Shown piece after piece: positions 1 to 11,323 of a stretch of 64,000 nucleotides of DNA (its first letter is position 1; each line of letters starts with the position of its first letter). Origin of the DNA: Trichobilharzia regenti (taxonomy: Eukaryota > Platyhelminthes > Trematoda > Strigeidida > Schistosomatidae). The position numbers and the translations under genes are program-made. Below the pieces are notes generated by a model, which was not told the origin of the DNA, did no database searches, and saw nothing but the letters and a program-made list of their open reading frames with translations. The stretch is from the NCBI GenBank assembly GCA_944472135.2, contig OX235270.1, positions 123,209,842 to 123,273,841 on the forward strand. The letters run 5' to 3'.

Positions 1-920
1 TGATGCACTACCTTGATTTGTATTGCTCGGTTAATTAGACACTTAACTATGCCCGCCTTTACAGATAACGGATGAGATGAATGAAAGCCTAAGTGTCGGT
101 TAGAGTGAGCTGGATTTTTACAAATTCTAGTGCTTAGTCTACCTTCTCCTATCCGTTTTTTGTTCTACAGTTTAACATAGCTGATTCTCCTTGTTGATTT
201 TCTGATTTAAGTGTAAATTTAGTTCCCTGTACTGTTGAGTTTTGCATGTGTAAATAAACTGGAGATGTGTTCTGTCTTTGCAACACCGTGAAAGTGTCAT
301 CCAGACATCTGCACCATATCTCTGGGGTGGAGTTGAATGCTTTAAGAGCATAACTGGATTCCTGAGATAATTTCCTCATCAGGTAACTTTGTGCTATGAG
401 TGAGTTTGGAATCAGCAGTTAGTTGTTTTCCAACTGCTTCGAAAGCCATATTCATTGGTATATTAGTATAAAGACTGGTTATATGAAAACTAACCATTTT
501 TGATTATTTCCTATTCGAGTATCACTCAACTGTAACATTTCATCTGAATTAGTTAGTCTCGAGTTTGAAGGATCTCTGGTGATACATAATATTAATGCTG
601 AGTATATAGGTGACCACTAAGTAGGGGGTATTTCTGCAACCAACTTTTGATTTTATAGGATTATTAATCTTAATAGTACCATATAGTTTAGTGTCATTGT
701 TGGTTTCAGGCACTAGATTAAACCATTAAGACTCACTCCGTGATGGCTTCCTTCTGGGTACTAAATATACTGTAGACTTCTTAATCTTATTCTTTCTTGT
801 ATCTACAGGCTTCTTGCTCTCCTCATGTGGACCCGTTGTAATGTGATGAGGGCAGTTATGAATAGATCGGATACATCAGGAAATCCATTGCACATGGTAT
901 CACTGTGTACCTTAATCAAA
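1..920 (-). pseudogene. Penelope-like element reverse transcriptase remnant (copy A)
   Basis: Read on the minus strand, this segment holds broken pieces of a Penelope-like reverse transcriptase. A stretch around position 487 reads like the family's T-S-L-Y-T-N-I-P motif. The open piece at 149-379 carries W-C-R-C-L-D-D-T-F, matching the catalytic (Y)-x-D-D-T-F of Penelope RTs, followed by an I/T-K-F-T-L segment. The conserved G-V-A-M-G-S-P-L block expected between them is absent, so the RT has an internal deletion as well as stops. The GIY-YIG endonuclease is not present here; copy C shows the C-terminal continuation. The family call rests on motif recognition only. It is not functional. Confidence 0.65.
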
Positions 921-1146
921 TAAGGTTACTCCATGATCGCTCACATTGTTGTTCATGTTTATTTCTTCATCCTGTTGAGAGTAAATGCGTGCGTCGTATT
1001 TAGTAACAAACATGAGTCCACGCTTTCTGTTTGGCAGTCGATGGTGTCTGTAAATACAGTCCTAGTGGACTACTATTAGCTAACGTTAGTAGCGACCAGT
1101 AAACTTGTGGAGAGACATCTTCAAGACAAACGTATGAGATATCACT

Positions 1147-2483
1147 TCATGCGAAGTCGGTAACGTTTGCAAAACAATGAAGCTGAGTGGTTAGTACTTC
1201 ACAAGAAGGCGGTATTATGCATCGTGTGATAAAGACTTTATCTAATATTCTTACACCAACAAATCCATACGGTAAGACAATCTTCGAGCAGGTGTGTGTG
1301 TGTGTGTGCATCCTATGGTGATGTGTTTCGACAGGCATGTTGTAGGATGTGCTTGGCAGGCCACAGTGTTGGTGTAATAATTCCAACTGGGTCGAATGTC
1401 GAAGGTACACATGACGAAAGAGATTTCCTCGTTAGCTTCATGTTAGGATAACGTGTTTGAAAGTAAGTAGTAGTGTTAGTTAATAGATCCTATTTTGTAC
1501 TTAGAATCCTCATTTTTCTCTTTAGATGGTAGAATATTGATGTTTGTTTCTATACGATTTCCCTCTGGTCAGTAGGCTGTTTAGTGAAATTAAATCCGCT
1601 TGTTTTCAGAGTCTGCTCCGACTGGAAACAAATTAGCCGACACTCGTCAAAATAAAATTCTTCCCTAGCTACTTGAATAACACCCTTATCGGACATATCA
1701 GTGTCATCTAGAGTGGTCCTTTGTAACGCAAACATGGTGCAACTTAATGAAGAGGTTGATCCATTGGAACGAACCTTCACCCTGTTATCTACTGTTTCCG
1801 TCTGCATGTTGCTTCTCTCTCCTCTAGCCACCACCATAAGAGTTTGATAGCACTTCGGTGATACAGAGGAACAACTCCTTAGTGAAAGATAGCTTCAATG
1901 TCTACGATGTTGTGAATTGGTCTGTGCGAAAATTTCATAAAGACGTCCACCAGATTATTCATCAGATCGGGACCAAGGTATAAATTGTTATTCAAAGATG
2001 TCCTTGTCCACTGTGAAGAGCAGTAGAATGCAATCCTTGATTTATTAGGCTTCTAATGAGGGAACACTGACTGAGTGGTGCGCCACATGCCAAACTTATC
2101 CGCTAACATAATCCTACCTGGTCATTTCAGCAAAGTCTCTTCCAACATATTGGGACGTAACATTGATATACTCTACCTAAAGCTGAATCCTGAGTGGAAG
2201 GTTTCTTTAACGAATCCAATCCAATCAATGTCACTTTTCTGTTATTAAGTAGCTTTTGTTGACGACACCATGGAAATGCTATCCGATAATGTTCATCTAC
2301 TAATTGTATGGATTCAGACATGATACTGAGTGCTTCACGCCGTTGGACATACACGGATACACTGATACTTGTCTTGTCAAACTCACTCTTATAGAACCGA
2401 TGAGACGTGGTCTCTGTTTTTTCTGTAGGTGATGTAAACTTCACTATGCTAGTTCCTCCAAAGAGTTCTACTCTAGAGTCCAT
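1147..2483 (-). pseudogene. BEL/Pao pol remnant (copy A)
   Basis: Three minus-strand ORF pieces fall in the order expected for BEL/Pao pol. The piece at 2127-2483 has the linker typical of the family: M-S-E-S-I-Q-L-V-D-E-H-Y-R-I-A-F-P-W, then L-N-N-R and L-x-S-L-K-K. The piece at 1550-1837 matches the RT catalytic area, where F-Y-F-D-E-C stands in place of F-Y-V-D-D-C and is followed by G-F-N-F-T-K. The piece at 1147-1410 contains Q-L-H-C-F-A-N-V-T, resembling the RNase H-like H-x-F-x-D-A-S. The loss of the second catalytic Asp and the frame breaks show it is dead. No LTR was recognised around it. Confidence 0.65.
1289..1309. repeat. (GT)n microsatellite
   Basis: A short run of alternating G and T inside the BEL/Pao remnant, also present in copies B (about 56847) and C (about 62936). 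Confidence 0.9.
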
Positions 2484-2492
2484 GTAACATCC

Positions 2493-3302
2493 GAGACGTC
2501 ATCAGTTATAAATTATACTATAGCACCTGTTTTCTTTTAACGGTTTCAGTCTCTGCGTAACATATAACCTCACATGTTTTATCGAAACCTTTGCCTGCTT
2601 TACAATTTTTATCTGGAACATGCTTATATCCGTCTATGAATGCCCTTCGTAACATAGCATACTGAGTGGGCGAATCGGAGGCGATTCCTGTTTGATTCGC
2701 CTAGCTGGTTTCTCTAATTCTCGGCTCTGAATCAAGTAATCCAACCTAGTTCGATAGTCGATGTTGTCGTTTATAGGCTGATTTTGTAATCCGCATCCTC
2801 AGACATTGTCACTGAACACACATCATTATGAAGAATTCCGAAATCTTTAGATATGAAATCTTATATTTTATAAAAAAAAATAGGTGAAATCTTATTTTAA
2901 TAATAACAGTGATTCATTTTCCGCAACAAACACATTTTTCATGGGGCATTGATCTATAATATTCTACTGGCTGTTTCTCGGCGAGTCTTGGTGATCTCTG
3001 ATCGGTGCTTCTTCCTGACTATCTGAGCTATTGTTCGGTTTTTTTCTCCGATGGTAATTATCTACAGAACATGGGTTATTAAAAGAAAAAACTACTTTCT
3101 CCATTGTGGCAATCCCCTCGTTCCTTCTTCTTATCCTCAATCTTTCTGTTATCCATAATTTCTAACTGTGCGGCCTGTTCGAAACTTGTGCCACCAAGAT
3201 ATAAGTGGATTTGTGACAAACACCAACAACGACGCCTATTTCATTGTCAATGTGTTTCGTGAATGACATATATATGTATATATTATTTAGATATTTGACA
3301 TT
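2493..3302. other. Noncoding stretch, nothing recognised
   Basis: AT-rich DNA with a poly-A run near 2870-2880 and no convincing coding segment or repeat edge. It separates the copy A repeat from the MITE. Confidence 0.5.
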
Positions 3303-3310
3303 GAGTTATG

Positions 3311-3971
3311 TGCGAGGTTCAACAATAGCGTCTCAGGAGGGCGAACGCTCCAATGACCCTAAACGCGTGCTATTCGCTGGCTAACGGCACCTGTCATTAT
3401 CATATCTGAAATATCAATACTATTCACCAACTCTAAGTAGCGAATTTGACCCAGAACACATTTTAAGTACTGTTTGGGCAGTGAGTCAATAGCTCGTTAG
3501 GGTCAAGGTAAACATTGGGTTGGGGTCAGGGTCATAATTAGGGTTAGGGTTACTATTAGGGATAGATTTACGGTTGATGTCATTTATTTTAATTTGTTTT
3601 ATTATCCACATTTTCCTGGTAAGTGTTCATCGACCCTCTCACTGGAAACCACAGTAATTCAACCGAAGGCTTTTGTAGAAGACTGCACAACAGGAGAAGA
3701 GAGATAAACGATTCACGAAAACAACTCATCTTCAGTCACCTCGGAGAATGCATGCACAGAAACTAGTCCAACTCAGCAACTGATATTCCTCATTATAACT
3801 GGGAAGTATTTTTAAGTCATGTCAGAGAAAGATACCCTGTAAAATGTGTTTTCATGCATTTCTTGTAAATATACGTCATTTTTCATGCGAAAGCTCTTCA
3901 TTTTTGTGATTGGTCGGCTCAGTGACACACGTGCGTTCGGATCCCATGGAACGCTATTGTTGAACTTTGCC
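3311..3971. mobile_element. hAT-like MITE, 661 bp, with 8-bp target-site duplication
   Basis: The ends are inverted repeats: 3311-3331 and the complement of 3951-3971 share GTTCAACAATAGCGT exactly plus most of the six outer bases, and weaker similarity continues inward to a CGAACGC block. The element is flanked on both sides by GAGTTATG (3303-3310 and 3972-3979), an exact 8-bp direct repeat. Eight-base target duplications are characteristic of the hAT superfamily. There is no transposase ORF inside, so this is a nonautonomous, MITE-like copy. The interior holds a degenerate telomere-like GGGTTAGGGTTA tract. Confidence 0.75.
3505..3568. repeat. Degenerate telomere-like G-rich tract
   Basis: Repeated GGGTTAGGGTTA-like and GGGGTCAGGGTC-like words lie within the MITE. 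The run is too short and irregular to be a true telomeric array. Confidence 0.55.
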
Positions 3972-3979
3972 GAGTTATG

Positions 3980-4470
3980 AATTGGTGGAAATGTTATGAG
4001 GCATTTATTTAGACGGTTTCGGAGTTCTCGCTAGTCTGTGAAGATGAATATTGCTTCATGACAGTCTCTAGGCTTCAAAGTGAGACATAATAAAGGCCAA
4101 TATTACGTGGTACGACGTTCAACTTTCGCGTTACATTTAAGCGTGACACATTACATGTAATCTGTCTCCTCCATAACTGTAACCATCAGCTCTTTTACTA
4201 AGTGTTTATGGTTAATCAAATGAAAAGCCACGATCTCAGGCGCTTGTTAGTCCGATGGCCGGTAGCACATCTCTGCATGTAACATAACTTCAGACACCAA
4301 TTCCAGCTTCAGCACTTACTTCGGAATTAGATCACCGGATTCGTCTATGGAAGATCTGGGGACTGAGATGTGGGGAATAAAGTGCAGTAGGGATATGAAT
4401 GCAGGGCACTCAGGAAACTATGGCCACTTTATCTGAATAATCTGCAGAGGTAGTATTATTCCCGAGTGGA
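3980..4470. other. Noncoding stretch, nothing recognised
   Basis: Lies between the right TSD of the MITE and the first readable RTE residues. No ORF, repeat or RNA structure stood out. Confidence 0.5.
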
Positions 4471-4515
4471 ACATGGGGTTGCAGCGACACACCTCCACTT
4501 TGTTACTTTCTGTGC

Positions 4516-5771
4516 TGCCTAACAAACATAGTTTCTAAAATCCTAGGCCCAGTAATTATGCATAGACTAAGCGGAACTCGGGAGGAACAAACGAGGGGAT
4601 ATCAAGCAGGTTTTAGACCAAGTGGAGGGTGCATAGATCATACCTTCACTCCGACGGATTCTAGAACATAGACACACTTTTCGGCGTCCACCAATTGCCA
4701 TATTTCTTGACTTGAAGGCGGCCTTCGACTCCGTGGATCGAAAGGTACTATGGCAATGTTTGACTGTGAAGGGAGTGCCAAGAAAGTACATTGCACTAAT
4801 CAAGGCACTCTATTCAAACTCACGTAGCCGTGTAAGGGCTTATGGGGAATTGTCATCTGAATTGATAACAACCAGTGGTGTCCGACAGGGATTTCCACTT
4901 TCCCCATTTCTGTTTAACTTCATCATAGATACACTAATGGAAGTATCCTCAAATGAACGTAACGACTTAGGAATCGACTTGTTACTAGGGAATAGTCTTA
5001 TGGACTTAGAATATGCAGATGACGTAGTCCTGTTAGGGGAGGATGCTGACAAAATGCAGTCTTCTGAACACCTTGAGCAGCAATCTTCGTATGTTTGGCA
5101 TGCGATTCGCCCCTGCAAAATGTATTATGCTGCTACAGGACTGGACTACGTCAACTCCTAGCTTAGTGATAGGGAGTGAAGTGATAGAACATGTTGACCA
5201 CCACTTCACCTATTCGGGAAGTTGTATCAGCACCAACGGACTGATTGGCGACGAAATCTCAGCACGGATCGAAAAAGCTCGAGCTGCTTTCGCTAACTTA
5301 CACCATCTCTGGCGTAGGCGTGACATCCGGCTATCAACCAAGGGACGTGTGTACTGCTCAGCAGTTCGCTCCGTCCTTCTCTATGGCTCTGAAACATGGC
5401 AAATACGAGTTGAAGACATGAAAGGGTTGACTGTTTTTGATCATAGATGTCTACGATCTCTTTCTCACGTTAGGTGGTATAATAAGGTAAGTAATGCTGA
5501 CGTTAGGCGTAGAGTGCTGGGCAAAGAGGGAAAATCAATCGATGACGCTACAAAGTTACACAGATTGAGATGGCTAGGTCACGTGCTGCGCATGTCTAAC
5601 CATCGCCTCCTCTCACGGGCATTACTAGCTGATATAGGTGCAGGTTGGAAAAGAGTAAGCGGTTGCCAAACAAAAACGTGGCACCAATCCATGAAATCCT
5701 TGACAGTTAAACTGAGTCAGGTGGGGAGATGCAGACTTCCGGGTTGGGGTCCTCGGGACTCTAGGAACTAA
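4516..5771 (+). pseudogene. RTE-clade (SR2-like) LINE reverse transcriptase, C-terminal half
   Basis: A plus-strand remnant of a non-LTR retrotransposon polyprotein. It starts near I-L-G-P-V-I, continues through Q-A-G-F-R-P-S-G-G-C-I-D-H (RT motif 2 region), L-D-L-K-A-A-F-D-S-V-D (first catalytic Asp), G-V-R-Q-G-F-P-L-S-P and the catalytic Y-A-D-D at about 5010-5024, and ends with the C-terminal [10 protein letters not shown] and [11 protein letters not shown]. Frameshifts occur near 4670 (first to second frame) and near 5060 (4712-5161 frame to 5043-5771 frame). The endonuclease and N-terminal RT are missing, consistent with 5' truncation. The left breakpoint of the 17.85-kb duplication (5016) falls exactly in the YADD codons. 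Confidence 0.85.
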
Positions 5772-5838
5772 TGGCTGGGGAAAATAGGTGACATGGCTCA
5801 AAATCGTTGTCAATGACGCGGATGTAATAATAATAATG

Positions 5839-6028
5839 ATTTACTTTATTCCAAAAACAGTACTTGTGATACAGGATGGAATTTTCAACATTAATCACAA
5901 TATTGCATCTAATTTCCTCAAATTACAAATAAAATTAATCACAGAAAATTTTCCGCATTTACAATAGAGGTAAAGTCAAATGCATGCAGCATATATAATG
6001 CAAAATGATAAAAATGATAACAGCTAAG
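5839..6028 (-). mobile_element. 5'-truncated LINE C 3' end with 15-bp TSD
   Basis: The complement of this 190-bp segment matches the 3' end of LINE C around 18280-18360 (shared words include AGTACTGTTT, GGAATAAAG and ATTAGATGCAATATTG). It is flanked by an exact 15-bp direct repeat GTAATAATAATAATG at 5824-5838 and 6029-6043. This is the signature of target-primed reverse transcription, although the repeat is itself microsatellite-like, so the target may have been an ATT tail of a neighbouring element. Confidence 0.75.
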
Positions 6029-6043
6029 GTAATAATAATAATG

Positions 6044-6215
6044 CATTCAGTCTCTGTAATCTTTCATATTCCTTTCTACCATTACCCATTCTGTTTCACT
6101 CTTACACTTGTCAAATTCTATTGATTCTCTTGACTCATCTTCTTGTCCATCTTTGTGTGCTATTTGGGACGTGGCAACTCGAACTGCCGTACTTCGGTGC
6201 CAAGTTCTGTGTTGA
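6044..6215 (-). repeat. Dispersed short repeat 'R'
   Basis: The complement of this stretch recurs at about 49957-50125, and a more diverged form lies at about 53929-54070. Shared words include ACTTGGCACCGAAGTGC, AGCACACAGAGGTAGA and AAAGATTACAGAGACTGAAT. It ends in an ATT-rich tail at 6030-6043, so it behaves like a retroposed 3' end or SINE. The family is unidentified. Confidence 0.6.
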
Positions 6216-8745
6216 ATCCAGACGGACAGAATTTCTCCGCCGTCTTCTTCAGCTAGGTCCGCGGTTGCTCATAATCTCTTATCTCCTCCAACTTTCGCGA
6301 TCTCCTCCGTGTCACCCTCGCTCCGACGACCGGTTGGGACTCCACTGCAGGGTCTAGCGCACAATGTCATTCGATGGCCTCCTCAACGTATGCCCAGTCC
6401 ACCTCCATTTCCTCCCACATATTTGTTGAGCGACCGGCTCTTAGTTGGTTCGTTCCCGGTCGGAGTTTCTTGCTGCCAATGTCTTTCTGGCCGGCTGGTC
6501 GTTTGATCTTCAGTATGGAGCCAGTGAAAGCATTTGTGGTAAAAGTCTCCAACCTGTTGGAAATCCTTTTCGTGACACTCAGTGCAAGTTTCTGATCCGT
6601 ATGGAAGAACTGGCTGACTTCACATTTGTCTTGAAAATCGGAATCTTGTTCTTTATACTGACTGAGTGAAGCAGAAGATTTTCAAACTGGTTTCAGATTG
6701 ATGAAGGTGTGTCTCACCTTTACGATTCTGGCTAACTTTGACATCTTCATCCGTTCCGCCCGGCTGTAGTTGAGACGATGCTTCCTACATAAGTGGAGGA
6801 AGTCACCTCATTCGAATCTCTCCCACTGATGGTCACTGGTGCTGGTTGTTGTTGTTTTTTTTGCTTCTGTTCGTTGGTTATCCTCATCACGCATAATCTA
6901 GTCCACCACAATCAAGAATATTGTCGGTGATAAAAGGCAGCTGCTATGTCTTACTCCTGTATTCACTTCAAATGCTTCGCTGGGTTTTCCGTTGTGGATC
7001 ACCTGACGCGTGGCACTGTCATATAGCCAGCCGTTGAATGAGGTTGATTAAGACTTGGCCACTGCACACCACAGTGTTGAAGTGGTATCCAGATTACTTC
7101 CCGATCGACACTGTCTGGTGAAGGCCTTTTCGAAGTCGATGAAGTTGAGTTAGTGATAGATATGACTGCCATTCTATGCTTCGTTCTGCGATGACGATGC
7201 ATAGAGTTGCGATTTGATCAGCACATGATTTGCCTTTCCTGAACCTAGCTTGTTCCAGTTGGGCTGGCGGAGTTCTGCTTCCATTGCATCTTTTATTCTC
7301 CCCAGGATGATGCGAGTTAGTATTTTACTTGCAGTGGACAAGAGCATTATTCCACGCCAGTTCTTGGAGAGACCTAGGCCGTCATTCTTCGGCAGCTTGA
7401 CAAGGTGGCAAGCCTCCCCTCCAATCAGTATGTACCGATTGTTTTATTTGCTTCTCCTCCTTGGTAATCAGATTCCCTTGGACATCTTTTATTGGTTTCA
7501 TCGTCTGGGTCGATCTCTTCCCGGATAGAGACTTGGCTATCTGATATATTGTTCTGAGGTCTCTTATATCTGTGACCTGCTCGTTCTGCTTCAGTTGCCA
7601 GTCAGTGTGTCGTATTTTGTCTTGCGTCCCTCCTATTACCCTTCTTCACTTCTTTATTCAGTGCAGTGTACAATGAACCCAGCTTCCTCTTTGTTGCCTA
7701 CCTTTGCATTGAGTTATCTTCCCCTTCACCATCTTCCTCTCCTCTCTTCTATTAGCTTCCAGGTTGGTATCCGTTGAGAGCCATTCCTTGTCTTGTCTCT
7801 CCCTTCTTACTAACACGCCACTTGCGTTCCTCTGAACATCACTGTCATAGAGTTCCGATGTTCTTGCACGCAGCTCTCCCCAGTGATGCCTCCGACTGCC
7901 CTTCCATCCGATCTGTAATGAAGGCACCCCTTGTAGTTTTCTCCTTTAGTTTTGTGAAGGTTAAACTCGAATTACAGCGGTCTGTCTCCAGTTGTTCTAT
8001 ATGATTTAGCTTCACCTTGAAAGTTCCTTGAAACAGGTGATGGTCTGGGCCTACATCTGCTCCGCTGCTTGACTTCGCGTCCAGCAGGCTGCGTCTCCAT
8101 TTCCTTGAGCAGCATTGAGATGAAACCTGTCTGGTTTTTGGTGTAGCTGTCAGGCGAAATCCATGTTGCTCTGTGTATGTACTTGTACTTGTACACGCTC
8201 CCTCCGATCATCAAATCAATTAAAGCGCAGAAGTCTGTGAATAATTTTCCGTTCTCGTTCATTTCACCGAGCCAGAGCCTCTCGACCTCTGATGAGTTCT
8301 CTTCACTTATTATCTACTCCCAGTTTGCCTTGCGTTCATATTGCCCATGGGGATTTTGATGTCGCCATTCGGGATATTGTCCATTACTGTTTGTAGTTCT
8401 CTGTAAAAATCTTCCTCCTTCTCTTGTTCCGCGTTGTTCGTAGCACCACGTGTAGCATTGCATGATAATTGTGACCTTCCTTTTGAGTTGAATCTTGCTG
8501 TCATGATCCTGGGTGAAATTGGTTCCCACTGCTTTAGGGCTTTGACCGCGTATGGTGACATCATGATAGCCCTATACTGCCTAGTTGTGGCTGTAGTTGT
8601 CGTCTGAGCAACCAAACCGGAGTAGATTACTGACTCTCCAGTTGAAAATTTCGATACCATATTACTTTGTTTATCAGATATGTCACACAGCGAGACAGTA
8701 TTATTTACTGGATGACGTTTCGAACTAAATTTGTTCTTCATAATC
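6216..8745 (-). pseudogene. Decayed RTE-clade LINE, copy 1 (endonuclease plus RT)
   Basis: On the minus strand the element runs from an endonuclease segment at 8310-8741, with F-S-T-G-E-S-V-I-Y-S-G and I-M-T-A-R-F-N-S-K-G-R, through a linker rich in charged residues (8262-7658) to an RT piece at 7202-6999 with D-S-V-D-R-E-V-I-W. Homologous segments in the elements at 42477-45960 and 57140-59798 show the intended reading. Here there are many stops and frameshifts, and the F-A-D-D catalytic block is deleted: the text passes from the V-D-W-I-M equivalent near 6900 directly to downstream residues. A C-terminal region at 6552-6367 (R-P-A-G-Q-K-D) is still readable. Nonfunctional. Confidence 0.75.
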
Positions 8746-8787
8746 TTATCAATTAATAAGGGACATAAAACTCATTACCAGTGTGAC

Positions 8788-9145
8788 TGTCAATCACGTC
8801 TCATAAACCGTTAATGCCCAGCTCTCGCTACGCTCGGGCCCACGCTGTTCCTTGAAGTTTTCAGAAACGCTTAGTTATAACGGACGAAAAAGCCAAAACA
8901 CCGATCTGCCGCTTGAGATTTCTTTATTGTTACACTAACATATAAAAAGAATAACTGAACTAAGATCTGTGAACAAATATTACAATAATAAGTCATAAGA
9001 TTACTTCTGACGATGTTTCACTCTTCTTTCTGAACAGCGACCGATGAGACGATGACTGTCGTATTGATGCCTCCGCGAAAATCGGGGAAGTTGATTTTGA
9101 GCAAACAACCAAGAATTGATCGTTCAATCTTCAACTCCATTGACA
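8788..9145 (-). mobile_element. Solo LTR of the BEL/Pao element, TSD GTGAC
   Basis: This 358-bp sequence starts TGTCAAT and ends ATTGACA, so its termini are perfect 7-bp inverted repeats. It is colinear with the two LTRs of the element at 37748-41711. It is flanked by exact 5-bp repeats GTGAC at 8783-8787 and 9146-9150, with no internal element sequence. That is the product expected when two LTRs recombine and remove the interior. Orientation is assigned from the complete element. Confidence 0.9.
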
Positions 9146-9150
9146 GTGAC

Positions 9151-10690
9151 ATTTGTAGCGGTAGGTAAATCCCCTGACTTATTGGCCACAGCATCCATCA
9201 CTGAACATTGGGTGCTGACACTCACTATTTAAGTCAACTTGTTTAGCTGAGGGCTTACGGTCAAGCATCGACGCCATTTGGGACGCAGTCGTGTCACGTT
9301 CTCTCGTTCGTTTGTGCAGGATCCCCAACTAATTAGGCAATCGTCTTGCACCCCGATTTGGTCTCGAAATCTAACTCGTAATTTGGACGATCAATTCAGG
9401 TGTTTGGCTTTACTTTTGATCTACGCGGAACGAGTGATATGGAAGTTGTGGGTGTTGGAACTTCCGTTAGTATACTATCCGTGAACATCGAAATCTATGG
9501 GCTTAAATGGTTGAGGGCATCTTACCAATTAATGGCGGCGAAATGTCTGACACTGAAATAAAGGGCCACAGACTGAAAGACAGTAGGCATGACCACTGCT
9601 GTCCAAAATGGTGCAAGTGACAAAACTCAGAGCTCAGCTACCAGGCACTCTGGATCCTCAGAGTATGGCATACGTACAAACTCCGACAGAACATGTGGCA
9701 CGAGTCTGCTGGGAATTAATCTGCAATGCAGCAGTACACACAATGAAACCGTGTGAAGATAAAGGGCCTGGTGGGGATGTCGACACCTCTCAAAGCGAAC
9801 CACTGCCATTGCCTTCCTCTTCAACGGCTAGTAGGTGCAGTTCATTTATTGATTTATCAAGCATTTATTAAGCACATCCAACGCTTGTGCAAGCCTAGGA
9901 CAAATAAACAAACCTACTCTTGTCCCCGAACTATCTAGGAATTTAACCACCTTAATCCATGGTGAATCCAGTACTACAACTCATCACTCACCAAAAGGAA
10001 CAGACACGACCTTGTATGGTGTTTTTGCAATTCTTGTAATTCACAGCACCAACGCCACTCAGAATGGTGGACCCAACTTGGACCTAATTAACCACCTCGA
10101 ATACATTAAACAACATTTTGACCCGCAACTTTAACCAATCCCTATTGACTCTAGATCTATTCTCAACAAACTGTCAACTCTCAGGGAACCCACACTCGTA
10201 TACAAACTCCCCACAATCCTTAATACTGAGTCGCAGTGTCATTGGAAAATACCAGACGAGGAGACATCATTCACCTAGTACCGACAGTAGTATTCAGTCA
10301 ACTACACAATAACCACGCCTGCCAACGGAACTAGAAACTGATTTAGATATCAGCATCCCTGTAAGCAAGGTCTCACCGAAAGATGTTGAAACAGCTAGAA
10401 CTGCTGCGAGTTGTTCTAAGAAATTCTCACCCCGACGCAGTTACCTCACCACGATGAACAAATTTCCCAGGATTGAGACTAATGATGGGGAAGAATTATT
10501 TATTCATTTATTTAAACGCATAAAAAATATCTTGGTACAATATGGCACCAAGAAGGATGCGCCACACAATAGTAATAAAACAACATCGATCAAAAGATAA
10601 AAGGAAGGAAAAGAAAAATATATAAGTAGAGAACGGATAAAGAACTTCATCTGGAACGAAGACATTCATGCTTAACGAGTTGAAACAGTG
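9151..10690. other. Unresolved repeat-like stretch
   Basis: No family was recognised. The plus strand has a few medium ORFs (9608-9871 and 10118-10312) without known motifs. The setting between a solo LTR and RTE remnants suggests old transposon sequence, possibly a LINE 5' part, but this is a guess. Confidence 0.35.
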
Positions 10691-10694
10691 TTCG

Positions 10695-11260
10695 TTAATT
10701 ATCATTGGGAAGGGAAGTAAGAAGGAAATTGCAACACACTCGCCATTGATTACGATTCTTGGCCATATCCGATAACGTTTCGAGCCATCGATTTGAGCTA
10801 TCTCTCGGACCCCAACCAGGGAGTCGTGACACACCAACCGATGCTAATCTAGCACAAAAATCCTTCATCCCACGACGCCACGTCATGGACTGACCACCTC
10901 TCCGCCTTTTCCATCCTCTCCCAGGGCTAGCGAACAGAGACCTGTACGGAAGCCTCTGGGGTGACATTCGCAGCACATGTCCAAGCCAGATGACGACACT
11001 CAATGAATGGTGATCTCCACCGTGTTCAAACGCACGCCGCCGAACCTCAGAATTACTCATGCGATAATGCCATCGAAAGCAAGGAATCCTGCGGAGACAG
11101 CGGTGATCGAACACGCAGAGTCGCCGCACATCCTCAGCTCGGAGAGGCCAGGTTTCACAGGCATAGAGCAGGGCAGCCCGCACCGAAGCATTGTATACCC
11201 GACCTTTGACAGCCAGGCTAACGTCGAGACGGGGAAGAATACTTTGTATTCAATAAGCCT
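10695..11260 (-). pseudogene. RTE-clade (SR2-like) RT C-terminus, copy 1
   Basis: The minus-strand reading begins near 11260 with [10 protein letters not shown] and continues into [38 protein letters not shown] and L-P-G-W-G-P-R-D-S. This is the conserved C-terminal tail that follows the RT in SR2-like RTE polyproteins and is paralogous to the plus-strand copy at 5043-5771. It is open over 162 codons but lacks RT and endonuclease, so it is a fragment. It is less AT-rich than its surroundings. Confidence 0.85.
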
Positions 11261-11323
11261 GCTGAGAGTTAGCGTGTCAATTGACTCACACTTGATACGA
11301 AGAAATCCTCTCGAAACACAAGT

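Larger units (their letters stand above)
1..2492 (-). repeat. Long repeat, copy A (Penelope plus BEL/Pao remnants)
   Basis: This block recurs almost base for base at 61644-64000 (offset 61,643 to 61,644), and its part from about 1068 recurs at 56628-60716, where an RTE insertion splits it. Homology to copy B stops sharply at 2492, after the shared bases CATGTAACATCC. Copy A also starts at the window edge, so its true left end is not visible. The content is retroelement remnant on the minus strand, not a host gene. Confidence 0.9.

Noticed and set aside
3505..3568. True interstitial telomere or chromosome-fusion scar
   Set aside because: Only two exact TTAGGG-like units with degraded neighbours, lying inside a bounded MITE.
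9608..9871. 87-codon ORF as a gene or LINE ORF1
   Set aside because: No motif and no supporting context; kept only as unresolved repeat-like sequence.
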